Shown in pieces: positions 26,036 to 34,138 of a stretch of DNA of 64,000 nt. Under the pieces are notes generated by a model, which did no database searches, was not told the DNA's origin, and worked only from the letters and a program-made list of their open reading frames with translations. The stretch's first letter is position 1. Every line of letters starts with the position of its first letter. The position numbers and the translations under genes are program-made. The DNA comes from an uncultured Bacteroides sp. (GTDB lineage Bacteria; Bacteroidota; Bacteroidia; Bacteroidales; Bacteroidaceae), in contig CAMTOQ010000016.1 of assembly GCA_947074205.1 (NCBI GenBank), forward strand, positions 1-64,000, in the 5' to 3' direction.

Positions 26036-27175
26036 ATGATCGATTTTAATCAATTTCCCAACCCATGCTATATCATGGAAGAGGATTTGTTGCGTAAGAA
26101 TTTAAAGTTAATAAGTAGTGTAGCCGATAGAGCAGGTGTAGAGATTATACTTGCATTCAAGTCGTTTGCAATGTGGCGTTCATTCCCTATATTTCGTGAA
26201 TATATAGCACACTCTACTGCTAGTTCGTTGTACGAAGCGCGCTTAGCGTTGGAGGAGTTTGGTAGCTTGGCGCATACCTATTCACCAGCCTATACAAAAG
26301 AGGATTTCCCGGAGATTATGCGATGTAGTAGTCACATTACCTTTAACTCTTTTAGCCAATATGAACGGTTTTATGCGGATACACTAAAGAACTCGCACCC
26401 AATATCTTGCGGCATTCGCATTAACCCTGAATATTCGGAGGTTGAAACGGATCTTTATAATCCTTGTGCACCCGGTACACGTTTTGGCATTACAGCCGAC
26501 TTACTCCCTAGTCAACTTCCTGCCGGCGTTGAAGGTTTTCACTGTCATTGCCACTGTGAGTCTTCGTCTTATGAGCTTGAACGAACACTTCAACAAATCG
26601 AGGAGAAGTTTGGCGCGTGGTTCTCACAAATTAAATGGCTTAATTTAGGAGGTGGTCATCTAATGACACGTGCCGACTATGATGTAGACCATTTGGTAGA
26701 ACTATTAGAAGCTCTTCGTAGTCGCTACCCTCACCTTAATATTATTCTAGAGCCCGGTTCTGCCTTTACATGGCAAACAGGGGTGTTGACTTCTGAGGTG
26801 GTAGATATCGTAGAGAGTAGGGGAATCAAAACTGCCATTCTTAATGTGAGCTTTACTTGTCACATGCCCGATTGCTTAGAGATGCCTTATCAGCCTACAG
26901 TGCAAGGGGCCGAGAAAGGCAATGAGGGTAAATTCGTTTATAGGTTAGGCGGTAACTCTTGTTTAAGTGGCGACTTTATGGGTATGTGGAGTTTCGATCA
27001 TGAACTTCAAATAGGTGATAGAATTATATTCGAAGATATGATTCACTACACCATGGTAAAAACAAACATGTTCAACGGCATTCACCATCCAGCAATCGCC
27101 TTGTGGTCTTTAGACGAAAAGCCAGTTATTTATAAGAAGTTTCTCTATGAAGATTATCGTGGGAGGATGAGTTGA
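26036..27175 (+). CDS. nspC: Carboxynorspermidine decarboxylase
   Basis: NspC is a PLP-dependent fold-III decarboxylase that removes CO2 from carboxynorspermidine or carboxyspermidine. The 379-residue protein shows the PLP lysine in LAFKSFAMW (Lys42), GIRINPEYSEVETDLYNPCAPGTRFGI, the Gly-rich phosphate loop WLNLGGGHLM, ILEPGSAFTWQTG, and the conserved Cys in YRLGGNSCLSGDFMG. It completes the aspartate-semialdehyde polyamine route with the synthase at 19.96-21.15 kb. The two genes are about 5 kb apart and in opposite directions. Confidence 0.94.
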   Translation: MIDFNQFPNPCYIMEEDLLRKNLKLISSVADRAGVEIILAFKSFAMWRSFPIFREYIAHSTASSLYEARLALEEFGSLAHTYSPAYTKEDFPEIMRCSSHITFNSFSQYERFYADTLKNSHPISCGIRINPEYSEVETDLYNPCAPGTRFGITADLLPSQLPAGVEGFHCHCHCESSSYELERTLQQIEEKFGAWFSQIKWLNLGGGHLMTRADYDVDHLVELLEALRSRYPHLNIILEPGSAFTWQTGVLTSEVVDIVESRGIKTAILNVSFTCHMPDCLEMPYQPTVQGAEKGNEGKFVYRLGGNSCLSGDFMGMWSFDHELQIGDRIIFEDMIHYTMVKTNMFNGIHHPAIALWSLDEKPVIYKKFLYEDYRGRMS

Positions 27176-27230
27176 TTATTGAGTAGTGTGCTTGTCTCCG
27201 ACTGACTAAGAAAGTAAGAGCATAAATTTA

Positions 27231-27275
27231 TAGCAAACATTTGCCAAATAATAGGTAAATGTTTGCTATTTTTGT
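27231..27275 (+). terminator. Terminator after nspC
   Basis: The 15-bp arms 27231-27245 (TAGCAAACATTTGCC) and 27254-27268 have one G-U pair and are followed by TTTTTG. The tail also reads TATTTTTG at 27267-27274 and could serve as a -7 box for the protease gene that starts 32 bases later. Confidence 0.8.
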
Positions 27276-27305
27276 TAAATGTAAATCAATAATAACAGAT
27301 GAACT

Positions 27306-30056
27306 ATGAAACTAACGAAAAAAACGTCAATACACTGCATTTTGCTACTATTCTTTCTGTTTCCCTCTATGCAGCTTTCTGCACAAGTCTCCTATGGAGG
27401 AAAGCCTGCGAGCTTTTCAATAAAGGGCGATGATGTAATCCTGCCTACGTTTGATGTAAAATTAAAGCTAAGTGTGAAGGAGATGATAGATCGGGATATG
27501 GAGAATCACCAGAAGAAAGTTATGCCACCCAAGGTCGCAGAAGCAATCCCTCTATTCATAAATCTTTCTACCCAAGGCAAATGGTCGATGCTAGCAGATA
27601 ATAGCTATGTCTGTCGGCTACGTGTACGTGCTCCGGGTGCTTTGGCAATGTTTTTTTCTTACTCTGATTTTTATATTCCTAAGGGTGCTTCACTTTATAT
27701 CTATAATAAGGACCGGACTCATATCTTGGGAGCATATACTGAGAAAACCAATTCAAAAGGTGGAGTATTCGCTACTGAGATGATAGCTGGAGATGATGCA
27801 GTGTTTGAATATGTATCACCTTCAAAGGAGCTGCTTCCCCGTATCATGATTGACGAAGTGGGCTATTGCTATAATAACTTGGTAATGCAGAATCTCTCTA
27901 CTCGTGGCACGGCAGAATCGTGCATGATTAATGTGAACTGTGAGGAAGGAAGATTGTGGCAAAATGAGAAGAAGGGTGTGGCATTAGTTTATATCTATGC
28001 CGGAGGGGATGGATGGAGGCAGTGTTCAGGTACATTAATTAATAACACTAAACAAGACAATACACCCTATTTCCTCTCCGCTTTTCATTGCTATGAAGGT
28101 TGTGAGGAAAAAGATTTAGATAAATCTACCTTCTATTTTGGCTATGAAGCTGAAGACTGTGCCGGTTATAATAGGACCGAATATTACACGGCGACAGGAA
28201 GTAAACTCCGCGTTGCTATTCCTCTTTACAAGGGATCAGATGGCTTGTTGCTAGAATTAACCGAGGAGCTTCCCGAAGAGTGGGATCTATATTTTAATGG
28301 ATGGGATAGACGTGACAAAGTTGTAACGGGTTTGGGAGTTGGTATTCATCATGCCGCCGGTGATATCAAGAAAATTTCAAGTTTTGGAGACTACTCTTCT
28401 AGTACGTGGACATGGACTGATAAGAATCTGTATGGAGCAGATGATGGATATTGGGATGTGTCTTTTGTTGAAACACGCAATGGATTGTCTGTGATACAAG
28501 GTGGATCTTCCGGTTCTCCAATGTTTACAAGCGAATATGCTGTTGCAGGTAGTCTTTCTGGATCTAACATTTCTTGCGCTGAGCCTCATGGCCATGCTTG
28601 GTATGGTAAGATGTACTACCATTGGGATAAATATGGATTCTCACCGGCAACTCAAATGAAAACATGGCTCGACCCTTTGGGTACCGATGCCTTGGTATTA
28701 GCAGGCAAACCCTATGTTATTGATAGGCCTCGTATTGAAATCTATCGAAAGAATATGGTTTTCTATTCTACACAGATTAATCAGCCGGGTGACATACAGC
28801 AACTAACACTAAATACTTTTATGCTATCCCAGCCTGTGAAAGTAACTGTGGAGGGTGACTTTGCTTTGTCACTGGATGGAGAGGTCTGGGATGAGACTAT
28901 AACTATGCCTGCTCATGGTGGCAAGTTTTATGTATCTTACGTACCTCAAACAGTTGGAGTACACGAAGGGACTATTACGTTCTCTCAGCCTGAGATAAAA
29001 GATAATACTATAATAAGGCTCACAGCTTCTAGTTGTCCGCAATTTGAGGTTGATGCTCTCCCAAGCGGCCTTATTGGCCAGCCCTATAGTGCAGATATTT
29101 CTGTAATGGGCGGTAGAGAACCTTATACATTTCAACTTCAGTCGAGTAAGCTGCCCAAAGGATTGAACATGACTGCTGAAGGAAAGGTGAATGGAACTCC
29201 ACTAGAGGAGGGCTTTTATAATTTTCTGCTAAGTATTACAGATGCTAATGGATGTTCTGCAAGTATTAATCAAACCATTTATATAGGTGGAAATGTTGTA
29301 GACGTATTTCCTTATGAGGAGTCTTTTGAACTGTCTAAGCAACTCCCTTCAAATTGGACACAACAATTCGTTGCAGGTGTGGCTGAGTGGGTCATTCAAG
29401 ATAGAACAGAAGAAGATATTACTTATCCTGAGTCGGCTGCTATAGGCAACAATAATGCCTATTTCTACTATAAAGGACTTAATGATGATAGAACAACAAA
29501 ACTGATTACTCCTCAACTTGATTTATCCGAAGTAACCAGCCCATATTTATCCTTTAGTCTGTCTCAACGGTTCGGATTCCGAGCTAAAGATATGCTTACT
29601 CTATATTATAGCTCTGGCATTGGCAGCGATTGGGTAGAGCTCCATAAATTTAGTGAGGATATTCGTGATTGGGAAAAGTTTGAAATAGAACTACCCAACC
29701 CATCATCAGAGTATTTTATAGCGTTCGAAGCTCAAAGCGCTAGCGGCAATGGAGTAGCCATTGACGATGTAAGAATCTATGCAAAAGATGATTCGGGCAT
29801 ATACGGTTCTGACTCTACTAATCAACTGCGCTTAGAATACGATGCTTTCGTGGTCGATAGACTGAATGTGGGATGGTCTGCTTCTGCACAATCTATAATT
29901 ATTGTCAACTCTTCGGGTGAGATTATTTATAATAAAACGGGACTGGCAAATGAGCAGGCTATTTCTATACCTACAGCCGGATGGAGCTCTGGTATCTATT
30001 TCATCAAAGTGCAGTGTAATGACACTACTCTTATATCTCGCTTTATAAAGAAATAG
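27306..30056 (+). CDS. Lysyl-endopeptidase-like secreted serine protease with T9SS sorting domain
   Basis: This 916-residue extracellular protease starts with a Sec signal (ends LSAQ) and a propeptide-like region. The chymotrypsin-fold domain (about 195-460) has His261 in PYFLSAFHCYEGC and Ser402 in VIQGGSSGSPMF, plus several Cys, as in Achromobacter/Lysobacter lysyl endopeptidase. After it come a putative Ig-like domain (ALPSGLIGQPYSADISVMGGREPYTFQL), a jelly-roll/MAM-like domain (FPYEESFELSKQLPSNW ... VAIDDVRIYA), and a final 75-residue type A T9SS sorting domain ending FIKVQCNDTTLISRFIKK. Export by T9SS is therefore expected. Lys specificity is inferred from the family only. Confidence 0.85.
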   Translation: MKLTKKTSIHCILLLFFLFPSMQLSAQVSYGGKPASFSIKGDDVILPTFDVKLKLSVKEMIDRDMENHQKKVMPPKVAEAIPLFINLSTQGKWSMLADNSYVCRLRVRAPGALAMFFSYSDFYIPKGASLYIYNKDRTHILGAYTEKTNSKGGVFATEMIAGDDAVFEYVSPSKELLPRIMIDEVGYCYNNLVMQNLSTRGTAESCMINVNCEEGRLWQNEKKGVALVYIYAGGDGWRQCSGTLINNTKQDNTPYFLSAFHCYEGCEEKDLDKSTFYFGYEAEDCAGYNRTEYYTATGSKLRVAIPLYKGSDGLLLELTEELPEEWDLYFNGWDRRDKVVTGLGVGIHHAAGDIKKISSFGDYSSSTWTWTDKNLYGADDGYWDVSFVETRNGLSVIQGGSSGSPMFTSEYAVAGSLSGSNISCAEPHGHAWYGKMYYHWDKYGFSPATQMKTWLDPLGTDALVLAGKPYVIDRPRIEIYRKNMVFYSTQINQPGDIQQLTLNTFMLSQPVKVTVEGDFALSLDGEVWDETITMPAHGGKFYVSYVPQTVGVHEGTITFSQPEIKDNTIIRLTASSCPQFEVDALPSGLIGQPYSADISVMGGREPYTFQLQSSKLPKGLNMTAEGKVNGTPLEEGFYNFLLSITDANGCSASINQTIYIGGNVVDVFPYEESFELSKQLPSNWTQQFVAGVAEWVIQDRTEEDITYPESAAIGNNNAYFYYKGLNDDRTTKLITPQLDLSEVTSPYLSFSLSQRFGFRAKDMLTLYYSSGIGSDWVELHKFSEDIRDWEKFEIELPNPSSEYFIAFEAQSASGNGVAIDDVRIYAKDDSGIYGSDSTNQLRLEYDAFVVDRLNVGWSASAQSIIIVNSSGEIIYNKTGLANEQAISIPTAGWSSGIYFIKVQCNDTTLISRFIKK

Positions 30057-30695
30057 AGATGCATAATTGCTGTACAATATAAGGCTTTAATCAGCTTTTA
30101 CTCTATTTCCTTTCTTGGTACTTAAGTAAATGATTGCTGTCCGATAAAACTTTTTGTGGCGTAAATTTATAAGGGCTGAACTCAGAAATGAATTCAGCCC
30201 TAAATGTGTTATTTCGTTTTCACCACACACACACATGGGCAAAAGTATACCCTGTGATTCATGCTAATGAGGGCGTACTATCGGATATTAAATTTACTTC
30301 GGTAGCAACTAACTATTCTTTTATGCTAAACCCTTCAGACTTAAATAACGGAGATATAATGGCTATGGATCAGGCTTATCCGTGGTAAGACTGCGGGTAT
30401 AGAGTAGGTATAGTAATATTGTTTGATGATACAAACACATGTTCCACTCGTTATTGAACAATGTGATTCTACACATGTTTATGTAGAGAAACATCCTACG
30501 TAATTAGGATACTTCTTAGTCTGTACTTGGAAATTGGATTTACTTTTAATATCATTATGAACGTATAAAAACGGCTCTTTTGTACATAGAGCTCGTTCTA
30601 TTGCAACAACTCAATTTTAGTACAAACTTATAACGGTAAATTGTAGTTTAAATAGGATAGCCTATATCATAATGTTCAACTAAATATAACTAAAT
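30057..30695. other. 639-base gap with a hairpin and a degraded ORF
   Basis: A hairpin (AGGGCTGAA at 30172-30180, TTCAGCCCT at 30193-30201) lies after the protease gene and lacks a T-tail. A short ORF with a (CA)n-like tract sits at 30188-30388. The remaining 300 bases upstream of the aspD gene are AT-rich, with no clear TAnnTTTG box. No intact gene is seen. Confidence 0.5.
30188..30388 (+). pseudogene. Possible remnant of a fimbrillin-like surface protein
   Basis: This 66-codon ORF has a repetitive start (HHTHT from a CA tract) followed by WAKVYPVIHANEGVLSDIKFTSVATNYSFMLNPSDLNNGDIMAMDQAYPW. The stretch FTSVATNYSFML...NNGDIMAMDQAY resembles the beta-strand and gap pattern in Bacteroidales fimbrillin-like proteins, but only over a short length. 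There is no start signal or signal peptide, and the hairpin overlaps its beginning. It could be chance. Confidence 0.25.
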
Positions 30696-32336
30696 ATGGA
30701 TACATTAAGTGATAAAAATGATATTACTCAACAGGAAAAACAACTAGAGGAAATTAGCCCTTTTGAACTAAAAAACTATCTGATAAGTATGGCATCTGAA
30801 AGTACTCGACAAAGTACATACGTAATGTTGAATGCAGGTAGAGGTAATCCCAATTGGATAGCAACAGAGCCGAGAGAGGCATTTTTTTCTTTAGGTTTTT
30901 TCGGTATTGCTGAAAGCCGTCGAGCTATGAATTATGAGGAAGGCATTGCCGGCATTCCTGATAAGGAAGGCATTGCTCAACGTTTTGAGTTATACTTAAA
31001 AGAGGAGGAAGGAAAACCCGGCATTGATTTATTAAAGCGTACCTACGAGTTTATGCTGATGGAACACTCTGCTGATCCCGACGAATTAGTTTATGAATGG
31101 GCAGAATGCATCTGCGGGGATGAATATCCTATGCCAGATAGAATCATGAAGTATACACAAATAATGGTTCGCGATTATTTAAATCTCACTATGTGCAATA
31201 GTCAACCACCTACTGGTAATTACGATCTATTTGCTACCGAAGGTGGTACAGCCGCAATGTGTTATACTTTTGATTCTTTGCAACAGAACTACTTACTGAA
31301 TCATGGGGATAGCATTGCCATAATGACTCCTATTTTTGCCCCATATATTGAAATACCTCAATTGGCAAGGTATAATTTTGATATTCTCAATATTAATGCT
31401 GACACTAGGGATAAAGATGGATATCACACTTGGCAGTATAAAGTGGAAGATATAGAGAAACTGCGAGACCCTAAATACAAAGCTTTATTTCTTATTAATC
31501 CGACCAATCCACCTAGTTATGAAATCAACCAAGAGTGTGTTGATGCGATTATCGATGTGGTCAATAGATGGAATCCTAATCTGATGATCCTGACTGATGA
31601 TGTGTATGGTACATTTGTTCCCGGTTTTAGAAGCCTGATGGCAGAGCTACCACATAATACGATTTGCATATATTCATTCTCTAAATACTTTGGTGCTACG
31701 GGTTGGCGCATTGCGACTATAGCCATTTATGAGGATAATATTTTTGATAGATTAATTGCAAACTTACCACAAGGATATAAAGAAAACTTATCTAAGAGGT
31801 ATTCTAGTCTTACCCCCGATGTAGATACCATGAAATTTATTGATCGTATGGTTGCAGATAGCCGTCAAGTGGCACTCAAGCATACTTCGGGTCTTTCGCT
31901 ACCACAGCAAATGCAGATGACACTTTTCGCGGCTTTTGAGGTGTTAGATAAAGAGAAAAAGTACCGTAAAGCTATGCTCAATTTAATTCATAATAGGTTG
32001 AATGCATTATGGAATAATATGAAATTTACTTTACCTGATGATCCATTGCGGGCAGGTTACTACTCTGAGATAGACCTACTTCTTTGGGGTGGCAAACTGT
32101 ACGGACAAGAGTTTATTCAGTATTTGGAGAGTACATATAATCCAATAGATATTGTTATACGTTTGGCAAAAGAAACGGGTCTGGTAGTTCTTAATGGGGG
32201 TGGTTTTGATGGGCCGGTATGGAGCATCCGAGTATCACTGGCCAATTTAAATGAAGCCGATTATGTAATAATTGGACAGAGTATAGATCGTATTCTTATG
32301 GAATATGCCGAGAACTGGAAGTCTAGTAAGAAGTAG
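30696..32336 (+). CDS. aspD: Aspartate 4-decarboxylase (bifunctional aspartate aminotransferase / L-aspartate beta-decarboxylase)
   Basis: This fold-I PLP enzyme converts aspartate to alanine and CO2, consuming a proton. The 546-residue length is typical of AspD and longer than ordinary aminotransferases. Visible are NAGRGNPNWIATEPREAFFSLGFFGI, ATEGGTAAMCYTFDSL (PLP phosphate), FLINPTNPPSYEI, ILTDDVYGTFVPGF and the Schiff-base lysine in IYSFSKYFGATGWRIA (Lys330). In other bacteria it pairs with the aspartate/alanine exchanger AspT. No AspT is present here, but several MFS and APC transporters follow, so one of them may take that role (inference). It is convergent with the PLB-like genes. Confidence 0.93.
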   Translation: MDTLSDKNDITQQEKQLEEISPFELKNYLISMASESTRQSTYVMLNAGRGNPNWIATEPREAFFSLGFFGIAESRRAMNYEEGIAGIPDKEGIAQRFELYLKEEEGKPGIDLLKRTYEFMLMEHSADPDELVYEWAECICGDEYPMPDRIMKYTQIMVRDYLNLTMCNSQPPTGNYDLFATEGGTAAMCYTFDSLQQNYLLNHGDSIAIMTPIFAPYIEIPQLARYNFDILNINADTRDKDGYHTWQYKVEDIEKLRDPKYKALFLINPTNPPSYEINQECVDAIIDVVNRWNPNLMILTDDVYGTFVPGFRSLMAELPHNTICIYSFSKYFGATGWRIATIAIYEDNIFDRLIANLPQGYKENLSKRYSSLTPDVDTMKFIDRMVADSRQVALKHTSGLSLPQQMQMTLFAAFEVLDKEKKYRKAMLNLIHNRLNALWNNMKFTLPDDPLRAGYYSEIDLLLWGGKLYGQEFIQYLESTYNPIDIVIRLAKETGLVVLNGGGFDGPVWSIRVSLANLNEADYVIIGQSIDRILMEYAENWKSSKK

Positions 32337-32441
32337 ATATCTTATACGAAGTATTGTCAGTTGTTCCACAAATTTAGTTTTCTGTTTATGTAAAATAAAT
32401 GTATATCGAGGGATGAGCAAACTTCTGTTCTAATAATTTAT

Positions 32442-32470
32442 ATAGGAGGAAAATTTTATTTTCCTCCTAT
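32442..32470. terminator. Bidirectional terminator between aspD and the PLB-like genes
   Basis: A perfect 13-bp inverted repeat (32442-32454 and 32458-32470, left arm ATAGGAGGAAAAT) with a TTT loop lies between convergent genes. Confidence 0.7.
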
Positions 32471-32489
32471 TCGATTCTAAGAATAAATC

Positions 32490-34100
32490 TTAATCGATAA
32501 ATAGCGGTACTAAGTTCCATTTGCCATCAATAGCATCAGGTACAAAGTCTACCTCTTGTGGACTCTTGAACTCTTTGAAGAACGATTCGGACCAGATGAA
32601 CGGTTTTCCATCAATAATAGGTGTACCATATTTCATCCAGAATGAAGTTCTCTTGCTATCCTTGTTGGCTTTTAGCTTCAATCCTTCCAAGGTCTCTATT
32701 ATGATAGAAGCCGAAACTGCTTTTGCATCTATCGAACCATCGGGACGAGTCTTCTTAAACTCAGTGGTTCCAAAACCTTTATCCCAGCGGCCATATATAG
32801 ATAGCGGCTCGCGATCTTGATTGAAGGTAATCAGGCTTTTGGCACTTTCAATACAGTTGACCATTCCAATGCGTTCGAAGAACTGAACACGACGCATAGG
32901 TCTAGTATCTATTGTTTCCAAATCATAGGTCACGCTCTTTGAGATGGCCATATTGATACCAAACATATGATTGGCTGAGATGAGGTGTGGATCGTAGTCT
33001 TTGCGGGTTGGGATATAGCCCGTAGAGTCGACCACCTTCAGTTCTTTACCATCCGAAGTAAACAGTACAAAGCGCTTATAGCTCATTTCAACTAGCCCTA
33101 TTTCTTTACGGAAGGCATCGATCAACATGTAACCGTTGAGATAAGTACCTGTATTGTCTATCGAAACATATTCATAGAACTCTTGAATAGAGGTAGCAAA
33201 CATTTCGGCTAGTGCAGCACGCCAACATAGCCAAATACCATCTTGCTTAGATTCGTTGTATAAGTGTGCATGGGTGGTTTCATTAAACCCTATACCATTT
33301 TTATTGAATCCAAAGTCTGTGTTACTACCAAATTGGCCTTGGCTATAAGCATTCTGTGTGATAAAATCATCGCAAATTACATAAGTCACCGCACACGATT
33401 GGGCATAGTACCCGCACCAACTATTGTGCGTGATATAAATCTCACCATCATCGGCAAACTTCACAAAAGCTGAGCAGTGATCTTGTTTGGGGCGTCCCGT
33501 ATTCGCCTCTCCGAATCCCATATCAAGAGAGTCTGCCACTACGTCGAACATATCCATTTCTGCGTTGATCAGATAAATATCCAAGAATGTTATTTTCTCT
33601 GCATCGTAACCGCCGAGCTTAAAATCTGCAGGGTCCATTTTGTCGGGGTCTAACTCCTCAAAAGTCAATTTTACAGGTTTGTCGAAGTTGACACCCCCGT
33701 AGATACCTGCCATTCTAAACAACAAACGTTTCAGGTTTTGACCAGCCTTTTCGTTCTCATGTTCTCTCACCCAATTGTAGAAATAACGATAGTTATCGGT
33801 AAGACTTTTTGCGCAGATATCGAGGGCACCATCGGGGATGGTGATAAACAGATTATCTTGAGGCGTACCACAAATTAGCATGTTTCTCCACACATTATCA
33901 CGTGCAGCCTTAATGGCTAGTTTACCTTGTATCTTCCCTTGAATGAAGCCTGCATAAAACTCATTTTCTAGGATAGACAAACTAGGGTCTTGTGCTATAA
34001 TGGTATAGTTCCAACAGTTGTCAAGGTTCACCGAATAGCCCTTGCAATACTCATTCAATATAAATTCATTGATTTTTCTCTCTTTTTGCGAATTATCCAT
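32490..34100 (-). CDS. Phospholipase B-like (PLBD family) Ntn-hydrolase, copy 1
   Basis: This 536-residue protein follows the phospholipase B-like (laminA/PLBD) pattern. It has YAGFIQGKIQGKLAIKAARDNVWRNM, LLFRMAGIYGGV with LTFEEL, then the putative nucleophile Cys209 in DHCSAFVKFADDGEIYITHNSWCGY, CDDFITQN, GFNETTHAHLYN, IDNTGTYLNGYMLID, and C-terminal MRRVQFFERIGMVNCIESAKSLITFNQDREPLSIYGRWD. In eukaryotic members the chain self-cleaves before this Cys to give an N-terminal-nucleophile amidase or lipase. Unlike those lysosomal proteins there is no signal peptide, so it should act in the cytoplasm. It is a tandem paralogue of the next gene. The substrate is unknown; an N-acyl amide or amino-acid conjugate is a guess from context. 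Confidence 0.75.
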   Translation of the reverse strand: MDNSQKERKINEFILNEYCKGYSVNLDNCWNYTIIAQDPSLSILENEFYAGFIQGKIQGKLAIKAARDNVWRNMLICGTPQDNLFITIPDGALDICAKSLTDNYRYFYNWVREHENEKAGQNLKRLLFRMAGIYGGVNFDKPVKLTFEELDPDKMDPADFKLGGYDAEKITFLDIYLINAEMDMFDVVADSLDMGFGEANTGRPKQDHCSAFVKFADDGEIYITHNSWCGYYAQSCAVTYVICDDFITQNAYSQGQFGSNTDFGFNKNGIGFNETTHAHLYNESKQDGIWLCWRAALAEMFATSIQEFYEYVSIDNTGTYLNGYMLIDAFRKEIGLVEMSYKRFVLFTSDGKELKVVDSTGYIPTRKDYDPHLISANHMFGINMAISKSVTYDLETIDTRPMRRVQFFERIGMVNCIESAKSLITFNQDREPLSIYGRWDKGFGTTEFKKTRPDGSIDAKAVSASIIIETLEGLKLKANKDSKRTSFWMKYGTPIIDGKPFIWSESFFKEFKSPQEVDFVPDAIDGKWNLVPLFID

Positions 34101-34138
34101 AACATTGAATATTTAAATTAGTGTATCAAAACAATTTT

